From positions 1-54,683 of the forward strand of contig JAEUGW010000042.1 in the NCBI GenBank assembly GCA_016795565.1: 54,683 nt of DNA, given 5' to 3'. This DNA comes from Opitutaceae bacterium (GTDB lineage: Bacteria; Verrucomicrobiota; Verrucomicrobiia; Opitutales; Opitutaceae). The position numbers and the translations under genes are program-made. The notes under the pieces were generated by a model that was given only the letters and a program-made list of their open reading frames with translations, searched no databases and had not been told where the DNA came from. Of the stretch, positions 26,001 through 34,300 are shown one piece after another; the stretch's first letter is position 1; each line of letters opens with the position of its first letter.

Positions 26001-26176
26001 TCCGGGGCGAGGGCGGGCACCGCGGTGTTGATCTGCACCTGCGGGTTCGTGATGTCGGGCACGGCGTCAACGCCGACGTGAAACGCCGACCAGAGGCCGG
26101 CGGCGAAAAGCAGCAGCGCAGCGGCGGCGACGAGGCCGCGGTGCCGGAGCGAGAAACCAATGATTCGTTCGAGCAT
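23030..26176 (-). CDS. Heavy-metal efflux RND pump, CzcA type
   Basis: A 1048-residue RND protein of the heavy-metal (HME) family. The proton-relay helix TM4 reads SLGAIDFGLIVDGAVVMVEN with Asp404, Asp410 and Glu417, matching the essential Asp402, Asp408 and Glu415 of CzcA, which marks a divalent-cation (Zn/Co/Cd/Ni) pump rather than a CusA-type Cu/Ag pump. The N-terminus has the HME motif DITNPQVQINT, and the last segment has typical TM8-TM12 helices. The start codon overlaps the stop of the lipoprotein adaptor (TGATG), and the stop overlaps the next start. Confidence 0.93.
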   Translation of the reverse strand: MLERIIGFSLRHRGLVAAAALLLFAAGLWSAFHVGVDAVPDITNPQVQINTAVPALAPDEIETLVTVPIEREMAGLPDMVELRSLSKFGLSQVTMTFKDGVDLYRLRQLVTERLAGARDSLPAGLTPELAPVSTGLGEIVYYTVRYRPGAPNMPPDRAGQLRELRLIHDYQVKPLLRSTPGLAEVNAIGGYEKQIVVAPRPDRLAEAGISFAQLTDAIRASTENAGGGILELGAEAIVVRADTRAKTAGDIAHLPVKFAGAAVPLLVQDVASVEIGSAMRTGASVEDGEEAVTGAAIMLAGANSRLVAQAAVTRLREIQGKLPPGVEIRVTYDRADLVNATIRTVETNLFEGAILVAAVLFALLGNWRAALIVTLAIPLSFLFMLTGMVQGRLTANLMSLGAIDFGLIVDGAVVMVENIMRHLAERQHALGRLLTRDERLAEVRASAQEVARPMFFGVLIITLVYVPILALTGIEGKMFRPMATSVMLALAGALLLALTLMPVLCSWLFSRKIREEDGWLVRGAKAIYAPLLRRAFAARWLVVVLALGLFAGAGVLFTRLGAEFIPQLDEGSVSIQMIRGNSVGLDASVELQRQSEKLLKEKFPEISHTFSRIGTAEIATDPMGPNVADTYVFFKPRDQWREIAGRRATKADLVELMRRELVASVPGQTYLFTQPLQLRFNEIMAGARADLSLKIYGDDFAQLEHLAMESLQILRGIPGGGDVEFEAIGRVPMLEITPKRAALQRLGLHADEINAVVATALAGEAAGSLVEGSRRTEIVVRLPEAKRLDIEGLRELPVTAAGGVQVPLSRIADLTVADRVATINREDTQRRLAILVNVRGRDTEGFVREATEQLRARLKPPAGYYWEFGGQFENLQAARARLAIVVPAALVLIFVLIYASFGSATQAALIYLCVPLAATGGVAALWLRGLPFTISAAVGFIALSGIAVLNGIMLVSFINLLRTRGRALREACVEGTLTRLRPLLMTAFVASLGFVPMALSTGPGAEVQRPIATVVIGGVITATFLTLVVLPVLYDWLETRKTRPVTPP

Positions 26177-26592
26177 CAGTGTCCGTCGGCACAGCCGACG
26201 CCTCCGTTGACCGCCTGCAATTCCGCCAGCCACAGGCCGCGCACGCCGGCGACGGCCACCGTGTCGCCTTCATAGAGGCCGTCCTTGATCTCAGAGCCGG
26301 TTTGATCCGATGCCCCGAGTTTGACCTCGGTGCGCAGGAAGCGGCCGCCATTCGCCACGTAGACAAAGTTGCCCTTGGCGGTGCGCAGGATGGCCGCCCC
26401 GGGCAGCCGGCCGGAATATTCCGCGGTTTTCAGTCCGATGAACCTTTCGCCCGCGGGAGAGAGCGCCAGGCCCGCGCCTTCCTTGTAGGAGCAGGCCGGC
26501 GCGGGTTCGGCGGCGGCCGCCTGCGCGTGGGAATCGGCGCAGCCCGTGAAGAGCAGCGGCGTCGCGGCCAGCAAAAGCAGCAGCGCCTTCAT
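26176..26592 (-). CDS. Miniature RND adaptor lipoprotein (C-terminal MFP domain only)
   Basis: A 138-residue lipoprotein with lipobox LLFTGC (Cys18 as lipid anchor). The body resembles only the membrane-proximal/C-terminal part of a membrane-fusion protein: FVYVANGGRFLRTEVKLG, IKDGLYEGDTVAVAGVRGLWLAEL. Normal adaptors have 350-450 residues, including an alpha-hairpin and lipoyl domain, which are absent here. It occupies the position of CzcB between the outer-membrane factor and the pump and overlaps both (ATGA, TGATG). Either it is a true minimal adaptor, or a full adaptor from elsewhere (for example CusB) completes the complex. Confidence 0.75.
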   Translation of the reverse strand: MKALLLLLAATPLLFTGCADSHAQAAAAEPAPACSYKEGAGLALSPAGERFIGLKTAEYSGRLPGAAILRTAKGNFVYVANGGRFLRTEVKLGASDQTGSEIKDGLYEGDTVAVAGVRGLWLAELQAVNGGVGCADGH

Positions 26593-27857
26593 GGCTTCAC
26601 CTCCGCCGGGTTGAAGTCGAGGCCGGTGAGCGCGCGCAGGCGCAGGCCGGCTTCGAGCGCCTCGCGCTCGGTGGCGAGCAGGGCCTCGACGGCGTCGAGG
26701 TAGCTGTTTTGCAGCTCCACGTAGGTCGCGAGCGGCACGGCGCCGAGCCGGTAGTGGCGGTCGGCGAGGGCGGCGGCCTCGCGGAAGCGCGCGGCGGAAT
26801 CCGGCGCCCAGCCGGCCATCTCGGCGAGCTTCGCCTCGAAGGCGGCGGCGGTCGTGCGCACTTCCGTTTCCAGGCGGCGTTCGGCGAGCAGCGCCGCGAC
26901 CTCCGCCTGCCGGCGGCGGGCTTCGGCCGATGCGACATTGGCGGTGCCCCGGGCGGACACAGGCAGCGGCACGCTGAGGCCGACCCCGAGCACGCGCTCG
27001 CGTTCGCCGGCGGATTCCTGCGAGAGGAAGGGGCTGACGGTCACGCCGGGACGGCGTTCGTGGCGCGCGAGCGACACGGCGAACCCCTGCTGTTCCAGCT
27101 CGAGCCGCGCGGTGCGGAACTCGAGATTGTTTTCGCGCGCGGCGGCGAGCAGCGCCTCAATCGCCGGCGCGGGGCGCAACGCGAGCCGGGCCGGAGCGAC
27201 CGCGAGGGGGGCGTCAACCGGGACGCCGCGAAGCTGGTTCAGCTCCATGAGGGCGGCCTGGGCGGCCAGCTGCGCCTCGGTGGCGCGCTTTTGCAGGGTC
27301 AGCTCCTGCGCCTCGATGACGCGGGTCTCCAGCAGCGGGGTGATGCCGCCGGGATCGCGCTGGAGGAAAACCTCGCGCAACTCACGATAGCGCGCCGCGA
27401 CCTCCGCGGCGGCGGCGGCTTGCTCGCGGGCGGCGTGCAGTCCGTGGGCAAGCACGCTGGCGCGGGCGGCCAGGGCGGCCTTGAAGCGGGCGAGGCCGAG
27501 CTCGGCCAGCGCGATGTCGTGGTTGGCGATGGCCTTGCGGAGCGCAAGGCGACCGGGCCATTCGAAGGTTTGCGCCACGGACACCGACCAGGCGGTGCCT
27601 GCGGCGGAGAGGCCGGCGTCGGTGACGCGCTTGCGGCCGAGGCTGACGGACAGCTCGGGGTCGGGCCGGGCTGTGGCGGCCTGGCGGGCGGCGCGGGCGG
27701 CCTCGATCTCGGCCTCGTAGAAGGCGAGCTCGGGATTGTGGGTGACGATCTCCGTCACGACGAGGTCGGGCGTGACGGCCTCGGTCGCCGGGGCCAGGGA
27801 GGGCAGGGCGACGGCCAGGATGGCGGTCAAACGCAGGCAGGTGGAAAGGATTTTCAT
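26589..27857 (-). CDS. Outer-membrane factor, TolC family (CzcC type)
   Basis: A 422-residue protein with a signal peptide (MKILSTCLRLTAILAVALP) and two long helical repeats of the TolC fold (about 35-220 and 230-415), rich in Ala/Glu/Arg. Typical landmarks are THNPELAFYEAEIEAAR, SVAQTFEWPGRLALRK and YRLGAVPLATYVELQNSYLDA. It forms the outer-membrane channel for metal export. It is probably also available to CusBA, which has no outer-membrane factor of its own in this window. Its stop overlaps the adaptor start (ATGA). Confidence 0.9.
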   Translation of the reverse strand: MKILSTCLRLTAILAVALPSLAPATEAVTPDLVVTEIVTHNPELAFYEAEIEAARAARQAATARPDPELSVSLGRKRVTDAGLSAAGTAWSVSVAQTFEWPGRLALRKAIANHDIALAELGLARFKAALAARASVLAHGLHAAREQAAAAAEVAARYRELREVFLQRDPGGITPLLETRVIEAQELTLQKRATEAQLAAQAALMELNQLRGVPVDAPLAVAPARLALRPAPAIEALLAAARENNLEFRTARLELEQQGFAVSLARHERRPGVTVSPFLSQESAGERERVLGVGLSVPLPVSARGTANVASAEARRRQAEVAALLAERRLETEVRTTAAAFEAKLAEMAGWAPDSAARFREAAALADRHYRLGAVPLATYVELQNSYLDAVEALLATEREALEAGLRLRALTGLDFNPAEVKP

Positions 27858-27953
27858 GGTCGCTGAACAAGGGTTGGACGAACGAAACGGCGCGGCCTTG
27901 GGCCGCAGCGGGGAGTCGGGGCGCAACGTGCCGCAACGGAGGCAGGCTCGCGC

Positions 27954-28406
27954 TCAGGCGCGGCCCGCGTTCAGCGAATCAGGGGCGCGCGCGGGCAGCG
28001 CCGCGCGGCGGTCGAACTGCCAGGTGCGCCGCAACGGCAGCGTCTCATCCTGGTGGGGGGCAACGAACTCAGACGCCACGGCCGGGGCGGCGACCTCGAA
28101 CAGGCAGAAAAGGGAAGCGCAGGCGAGGAGGGCCGGGGCGGCGACCTCGATCCGCGACTTGGCCACGGCGACCTGGCCGGACTCGATCGTCTGGCAGCCT
28201 TCGTCGGTGCAGCCCTTGCCGTCGGCATGGGCCGCGCCGTCGTCACCGGCGCAGGCGAACAGCGCGTCGAGACCGAGGGTCTCCAGCTGACAATGCACGG
28301 TCGCCGGCAGCCACAGGGTGGCGAGCAGGAGCGCGGTGATCTTCAGCAGGCGGGACACGGCCGGAAGGTCGGCGCGAGCCCGGGGGTTGTCAAGCTGCGG
28401 GGGCAT
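27954..28406 (-). CDS. Small Cys-rich exported protein at head of the Czc-like operon
   Basis: A 150-residue protein with an N-terminal hydrophobic segment (LLKITALLLATLWLPATVHC). Cys residues are scattered in pairs (FACAGDDGA.., GCTDEGCQ, LLACASLFC), with acidic and His residues. The C-terminal half has another hydrophobic stretch. I do not recognise a named family; similar short Cys-containing proteins precede CzcC genes in related systems. The start is not certain, since several residues precede the hydrophobic segment. It lies 41 bases after the Cu-ATPase gene and 96 bases before the outer-membrane factor gene. Confidence 0.55.
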   Translation of the reverse strand: MPPQLDNPRARADLPAVSRLLKITALLLATLWLPATVHCQLETLGLDALFACAGDDGAAHADGKGCTDEGCQTIESGQVAVAKSRIEVAAPALLACASLFCLFEVAAPAVASEFVAPHQDETLPLRRTWQFDRRAALPARAPDSLNAGRA

Positions 28407-28447
28407 GAGCCATCGGGCCTATCCGACCGCCCGGGCCGCGGATCTGC

Positions 28448-30517
28448 TCACAGCCGCAGCCGGCGCAGGCGCAGGGCGTTGGTGACGACGCTGATCGAGC
28501 TCAGGCTCATGGCGGCGCCGGCGAACATCGGGCTGAGCAGCCAGCCGGTGAACGGGAAGAGCGCGCCGGCGGCGAGCGGCAGGCCGGCGACGTTGTAGGC
28601 GAAGGCCCAGAAGAGATTCTGGCGGATGTTGCGCAGGACGGCGCGGCTGAGGTGCACGGCGCGGGCGAGCGCGGCGAGGTCGCCCTTCACGAGCACGAGG
28701 CCGGCGCTGTGCATGGCGACATCGGTGCCGGTGCCCATGGCGATGCCGGCATCGGCCGCAGCGAGGGCGGGCGCGTCGTTGAGGCCGTCGCCGGTGAAGA
28801 CGACGCGTTCGCCGCGCGCCTGGTATTCGCGGACGAGTTCCTGCTTCCGGGCCGGCGTGACCCCGGCATGGAAACCATCGAGCCGGAGCTCGGTGGCAAC
28901 GGCCTGCGCGGTCGCCTCGCGGTCACCGGTGACCATCACGACGCGGAGGCCGCGCTGTTGCAGATCGCGGATGGCGGCGGGGGTGGTGGCCTTGACGGTG
29001 TCGGCCAGCGCGAGGAGGCCGGCGGCGCGACCGTCCACGGTGACGCTGACGAGCGTGGCGGTGGGGTGCAACGCGCCCGCGTTGGCCGGGGCGCGGCCGA
29101 CGGCCACGGTGCGGCCGTTGACGGTGGCGCGGACGCCGGCGCCCGGCTCGGCGGCGAAGGCGGTGGCGGTGGGCACGGTCAGCGACCGCGCCTGCGCGGC
29201 GGCCACGATGGCGCGGGCGAGCGGATGCTCGCTGGGGCTTTCGGCCGCGGCGGCCAGCGCCAGCAGTTCATCCTCGGAGAATCCGGCGGCGGGTTGGACG
29301 GCCACCACCCGGGGCCGGCCCTCGGTGAGGGTGCCGGTCTTGTCAATCAGCAGCGTGGTGGCGCCGGCGAGCCGCTCGAGGGCGGCGGCGTCCTTGACGA
29401 GCACGCCCGCCTGGGCGCCGCGGCCGATGCCGGTGACAAGCGAAACGGGCGTGGCGAGGCCGAGGGCGCAGGGGCAAGCGATGATGAGGACGGCCACGGC
29501 ATTGAGCAGGCCGTAGAGCCAGCACTGCGCGGGGGCGAACAGGCCCCACATGAGAAAGGTGACGGCGGCGAGCGCGAGCACGGCCGGGGTGAACCAGGCG
29601 GAGACCCGGTCGGCGAGGCGGGCGATGGGCGCCTCGCTCTCGGTGGCCTGCTGCACAAGCCGCACAATCTGCGCGAGCAGCGTGTCGGCACCGACGCGCT
29701 CGGCGCGGAACACGAAGGAGCCGGTCGGGTTGAGCGTGCCGGCACTGAGCTTGTCGCCGGCGGACTTGGCCACGGGCAACGGTTCGCCAGTGAGCATGGA
29801 TTCGTCGATCTCGGCCGCGCCGGTTTCGAGCGTGCCGTCCACGGGCAGGTTCTCACCGGGGCGCACGCGGAGCCGGTCGCCCGGCTGGATGGAATCCACG
29901 GGCACATCCTCCTCGGTGCCGTCGGCGCGGAGGCGGTGGGCGACCTTGGGCGCGAGGTCCATCAAGGCGTGGATGGCGGCGTCGGTGCGCGCGTGGGCGC
30001 GTTGCTCGAGGATCTGGCCGAGCAGGACGACGGTCGTGATGAAGGCGGCGGCCTCGAAATAAAGCGGAACTCCGCCGTGGCCCTGGTAGTCCGCGGGAAA
30101 CGCCGGTCGAAACAACATCGCGGCGACACTGTAGAAATAGGCCGCGCCGGTGCCGGTGACCGTGAGCGTGAACATGTTGGGATTGCGGTTGCGGATGGAT
30201 TTCCACCAGCGGCGCAGGAACGGCGCGCCGGACCAGAAGAAGACCGGCGTGGTAAGGAGGAGCTGAAGCCAGCCGTTGAGGCCGGCGGGCCAGCCATGGA
30301 AGGCGTGCGGCCGGAGCATCTCGCCCATGGCGAGCGCGAGCACGGGCAGGGTCAGTGCGATCGCGACGTAGAGTTTCGGCCGCAGGTAGCGCTCGTGCGG
30401 CAGGCCCATGTAAACCGGCTCGTCGGGCGCGGGCACCTGGCCGGCATCGCGCGGGGCGGCGTGGTGGTGGTGGCCGTGGCCGGCGGGCGGAGAGGCGTGA
30501 GAGGAGGAATGTTTCAC
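28448..30517 (-). CDS. copA: Cu(I)-exporting P1B-type ATPase (CopA type)
   Basis: A 689-residue P-type ATPase. It has the transmembrane CPC motif (IIACPCALGLATP), phosphorylation motif DKTGTLT, SEHPLARA, TGE actuator (LTGEPLP), GDGLNDAPAL hinge, and the YN and MSLSS motifs in the last two helices that define Cu(I)-selective P1B-1 pumps. It lacks N-terminal CxxC heavy-metal domains; instead there is a His-rich N-terminus (GHGHHHHAAP). The GTG start at 30517 was chosen because it overlaps the stop of the small Cys-rich gene (GTGA); the longer ORF would read across that gene. It exports copper from the cytoplasm. Confidence 0.9.
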   Translation of the reverse strand: MKHSSSHASPPAGHGHHHHAAPRDAGQVPAPDEPVYMGLPHERYLRPKLYVAIALTLPVLALAMGEMLRPHAFHGWPAGLNGWLQLLLTTPVFFWSGAPFLRRWWKSIRNRNPNMFTLTVTGTGAAYFYSVAAMLFRPAFPADYQGHGGVPLYFEAAAFITTVVLLGQILEQRAHARTDAAIHALMDLAPKVAHRLRADGTEEDVPVDSIQPGDRLRVRPGENLPVDGTLETGAAEIDESMLTGEPLPVAKSAGDKLSAGTLNPTGSFVFRAERVGADTLLAQIVRLVQQATESEAPIARLADRVSAWFTPAVLALAAVTFLMWGLFAPAQCWLYGLLNAVAVLIIACPCALGLATPVSLVTGIGRGAQAGVLVKDAAALERLAGATTLLIDKTGTLTEGRPRVVAVQPAAGFSEDELLALAAAAESPSEHPLARAIVAAAQARSLTVPTATAFAAEPGAGVRATVNGRTVAVGRAPANAGALHPTATLVSVTVDGRAAGLLALADTVKATTPAAIRDLQQRGLRVVMVTGDREATAQAVATELRLDGFHAGVTPARKQELVREYQARGERVVFTGDGLNDAPALAAADAGIAMGTGTDVAMHSAGLVLVKGDLAALARAVHLSRAVLRNIRQNLFWAFAYNVAGLPLAAGALFPFTGWLLSPMFAGAAMSLSSISVVTNALRLRRLRL

Positions 30518-30681
30518 GGGCGGGAGCGGCTGAGGTTTGAATGGCGTCGCACCATCCGGCCGAAGTCCGCAAGGGCGAGGGCGAGCAGGGCGTTGTAGTC
30601 GTGGCAACGGCAGCGGGGGCCGCGGCGGCAGAGGCAGTTTTGGCAACCGCAGGGCGGGATGGTCTCTTTGCTTTTGGTCAT
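30514..30681 (-). CDS. Tiny metallothionein-like Cys-rich protein
   Basis: A 55-residue protein whose first half is MTKSKETIPPCGCQNC followed by LCRRGPRCRCHD: six Cys in the pattern C-x-C-x2-C-x-C-x5-C-x-C. The rest is a helical tail (YNALLALALADFGRMVRR). No signal peptide, so it is cytoplasmic. The Cys pattern suggests Cu(I) binding, perhaps a buffer or a chaperone for the ATPase whose start it overlaps (GTGA). A promoter-like motif shared with cusB lies 20 bases upstream. A hairpin (GGGATGA/TCATCCC) sits directly before the ATG. Homology is not established; coding status rests on coupling and Cys pattern. Confidence 0.65.
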   Translation of the reverse strand: MTKSKETIPPCGCQNCLCRRGPRCRCHDYNALLALALADFGRMVRRHSNLSRSRP

Positions 30682-30701
30682 GGGATGATGGGTTTCATCC
30701 C

Positions 30702-30729
30702 GGAGACGGACCAACCCGGAGAATCTTAC
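30702..30729 (-). promoter_or_regulatory. ECF-type promoter-like motif upstream of metallothionein-like gene
   Basis: On the minus strand GTAAG (30729-30725), a 16-base spacer and CGTCTCC (30708-30702). The same two blocks with the same spacing, plus extra shared bases (ATT and TCCG after GTAAG, and GTC before CGTCTCC), precede cusB at 36246-36273. The layout (a -35-like AAG block, 16 bases, CGTC) is typical of ECF promoters. Confidence 0.6.
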
Positions 30730-31310
30730 GTGGCCGGGCGCTTTCCCGGCGCGGGTGCGCAGTTGCAGTCGAGGCAGGCACCTTCGGCACAGGCGCCGCA
30801 GAATGCCTCCAGGCGGCTGCGCAATTCCTTGCGGGCACGGTGCAGGGTGACGCTGGCGTTGTTAGGCGTCAGCTTCAGGGCCCGGGCCGCGTCTTGCACC
30901 GACTCGCCGTTCAGGTCGACGCGGCGCAGGAGTTCCGCGTGCTGCGGCTTGAGCGTGCCCACCACGCTGCCAAGGCAGCCGCAGATCTGCGCGTCCCAAG
31001 CCCGGGGTGGCGGGGCGACATCTTCACCGAGGCTGGCGACCAGGGTGGCCAGCCCGTTATCGCGGCGCCGGCGGGAGCCGCGGGCGCGGTAATGGTCGAC
31101 GATGGCGTTGCGCAGGAGCTGGTAGAACCAGGCGGTGAGCTTGGCGTCGTCCTGCAGTTCGCCGGCGCGCTGCACGGCCTTGAGCAGGCCGTTCTGCAGG
31201 ATGTCCTCCGCCTCTTCCGCACTGCCCACGCGCGCGGTCAGGAAGGCCTTGAAGCCTTCGCGCTGGGCGTTGAGTTCGCGGGCAAGCTGGTCGGCGCGGG
31301 CGGTCTGCAT
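30726..31310 (-). CDS. CorE-like ECF sigma factor with C-terminal Cys-rich metal-sensing domain
   Basis: A 194-residue ECF sigma factor. Region 2 is visible as GSAEEAEDILQNGLLKAV and LTAWFYQLLRNAIVDHYR, and region 4 as LKPQHAELLRRVDLNGESVQDAARAL with the helix-turn-helix LTPNNASVTLHRARKEL. The tail FCGACAEGACLDCNC (C-x2-C-x4-C-x2-C-x-C) matches the Cys-rich domain of the CorE group, which in Myxococcus binds copper and controls sigma activity without an anti-sigma factor. No anti-sigma gene is adjacent here. Placement between cusA and the metallothionein-like/copA genes strongly supports a copper-responsive role. Confidence 0.88.
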   Translation of the reverse strand: MQTARADQLARELNAQREGFKAFLTARVGSAEEAEDILQNGLLKAVQRAGELQDDAKLTAWFYQLLRNAIVDHYRARGSRRRRDNGLATLVASLGEDVAPPPRAWDAQICGCLGSVVGTLKPQHAELLRRVDLNGESVQDAARALKLTPNNASVTLHRARKELRSRLEAFCGACAEGACLDCNCAPAPGKRPAT

Positions 31311-31322
31311 GGGGGCGGTCGA

Positions 31323-34300
31323 TCAGGAGCTCGGGTTGAGGTGCCGCTCCCGCAGCCACGCGAAGATGACCGGCGTGACGATCAGGATATGGACGAGGCT
31401 CGACAGCATGCCGCCGACGACGGGAGCGGCGAGGGGCCGCATGATGTCCACGCCGGTGCGGTTGGCCCAGAAGATGGGCAGCAGCGACGCGACGGCGGTG
31501 GCGACGGTCATGACTTTCGGCCGCAGGCGGAGGCGGGCGCCCTCCTTGACGGCCTCGATCAAGCCGGCCCGGGTTAGCGTGCCGCCGAGCGCGGTGCGTT
31601 TTTTTGCCACGGCCTCCTCGAGATAGACGACCATGACGACGCCGGTCTGGATGGCGGTGCCGAAGAGGGCGATGTAGCCGACCCAGACGGCGACGCTGAA
31701 GTTGTAGCCGAGCCAGGCCTGCAGCATGACGCCGCCGGTGAGGGCGAAGGGCACGGCGAGCAGCACATGCGCCGCCTCGGAGACGGAGTGGAAGGTCATC
31801 ACCAGCAGCACGAAGATGATGAGGATGACGGCCGGAAACACGTAGAGCAGTGTCTGCCGCGCGCGGAGCTGGTGCTCGTATTGGCCGGAATACTCGATGG
31901 ACATGCCGGGATCGAGCTTCACGTCGCGCGCGATGCTGGCCTTGATGTCGTCCACGAAGCCGCCGAGGTCGCGGTCGGCCACGTTGGCCTGCACGAAGAC
32001 GCGCAGGCGGCCGTTCTCACTCTGGATCTCGTTGGGACCGACCGTGCGCTTGATGTCGGCCACCTGTCGCAGCTGGATGTTGGCGCCGGAGGGCGTGGGC
32101 AGGGGAAGTTCGCCGAGCTTGTCGATATCCTCGCGGTCGGCCGACTCCAGCCGCACCGACAGCGGCCAGCGTTCGCGGCCGCGGAGCGTGGTGCCGACGG
32201 TGGCGCCGCCGAGGCCGGCCTCGACGTATTCATAGACCTGCTTGACGCTCAGCCCGTAGCGGGCGAGGTCGGGGCGGCGCACGGCGATCTCGAGGTAGGG
32301 TTTGCCTTGCACGCGGGACGGCGCGACGCCGGTGGCACCCTGGATGCGGGTGACGACGCGCTCGATCTCGAAGGCTTTCTGCTGGAGCGCGTCGAGGTTG
32401 TCGCCGTAGATCTTCACGCCCACCTGGGCGCGGATGCCGGTGCTCGTCATCAGAATGCGGTTCTCGATGGGCTGGAGGAAGCCGGGCACGTAGCCCGGCA
32501 CGTTCATGAGCTTGGCGGAGAGGTCGGCGATGATGGAGGCCTTGGTGGTGCCGGCGGGCCACTGGCTCTCGGGCTTGAGCATGATGGTGGTCTCGATCAT
32601 CTCGACCGGCGCCGGGTCGGTGGCGGTCTCGGCGCGGCCGAGCTTGCCGGCGACGGAGGCGACGGCGGGGTGCTCGCTCATGACCTTGTCCTGCCAGGCC
32701 ATGATGCGCTGGACCTCGGTGAGGGAGGTGGCGGGCAGGAGCACGGGCATGAAGAGCAACGAGCCCTCCTCGAGGGTCGGCATGAACTCGCTGCCGAAAC
32801 CGGTGAGGTGGCGCGCCAGGGTGTCGGGCAGGCGCGCGTTGACGGCGCGCGGCAGGCCGAAGGCGACCGCGCAGGACGCGGCCAGCAGGGCGAGCGCGCC
32901 ACCGAGCACGGTCTTGCGGTGGACCAGGGCCCAGTCGAGCACGGGCTCGTAGATTTTCAGCAGGGCCTTCATCAGCCAGTTCTCGCTCTCTGGCTTGAAC
33001 GGGCCGCGCACGAGGAGCGTGCAGAACACGGGCACGGCGGTCACGGCCAGCAACACGGCGCCGATGAGCGCGAAGCTCTTGGTGTAGGCGAGCGGGTGGA
33101 AGAGCTTGCCCTCCTGGCCGGTGAGCAGGAACACCGGCACGAAGGCGAGGATGATGACCAGCATCGAGAAGAACATCGGCCGGCCGACCTGCGTGGCAGC
33201 CTCGAGGGTGTGCGTGAACACCTCGGGGGGCGTGAGGCGGCGCTTCAATTCCTCCTCGGCTCGCTCGCAGTGGCGGATGACATTTTCCGTCATCACGATG
33301 CCGGCGTCCACCAGCACGCCGATGGAGATGGCGATGCCGGTGAGCGACATGATGTGCGAGGGGATGCCGAACCGGTCCATCAGGATGAACGAAATCAGGA
33401 TGGAGGCGGGCAGCGGCAGCGTGACGATCAGGATGCTGCGGAAATGGAACAGGAACAGAATGTGCGCGAGCGTCACGAGGAGGATTTCCTCGGTCAGCGC
33501 GTGCTTCAGCGTGCCGATGGCGCGGCCGATGAGGTCGCTGCGGTCGTAGAAGGATTCGACGGTCACGCCGGGCGGCAGGCCGGGGGCGAGTGCGGCGAGG
33601 CGGGCCTTCACGTCCTGGATGACCTGCCAGGCGTTCTCGCCGTAGCGCATGACGACGATGCCGCCGACAACCTGCCGGCCGTTGACGTCGAGGGTGCCGC
33701 GGCGGAAGTCGCCGCCGATGCGCACGGTGGCGACGTCGCGCAGGGGGAGCGGCGTGCCGTTGCGCGGCTGGAGGGCGATGGACTCAAGGTCGGCGGCGCT
33801 TTGCACGAGGCCGACGCCGCGCACGATGTATTCGGCGCCGTTCTCCTCGATGGTCTTGCCGCCGATGTTCCGGTTGCTGGCGGCGACGGCATCCATGACC
33901 TCGCCGAGCATGACGCCGTATTGCTTCAGCTTCAGGGCGGAGACCTCGACCTGCCACTGGCGCACGAAGCCGCCGATACTGGCGACCTCGGCCACGCCCG
34001 GCACGGAGGCGAGCTGGTAGCGCACGAAGGTGTCCTGCAGGGCGCGGAGCGAGCCAAGGTCTTGCGTGCCCGACTCGTCCTTCAGGTAGTATTGGTAGAT
34101 CCAGCCGAGGCCGGTGGCGTCGGGCCCGAGGCGGGCCGTGACGCTTTCGGGCAGGAGGTCGCCGAGGGAGTTCAGGCGCTCGAGCACGCGCGTGCGGGCG
34201 AAGTAGGTGTCAACCTGGTCCTCAAAGATGACGGTGAGGAAGGAGAAGCCGAACATGGAGGTGGCGCGCACGGTCTTCACGCCGGCGAGGCCTTGGAGGG

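Noticed and set aside
23930..26275. 781-residue open frame on the plus strand
   Set aside because: Antisense shadow of the CzcA-type pump, which has full family motifs.
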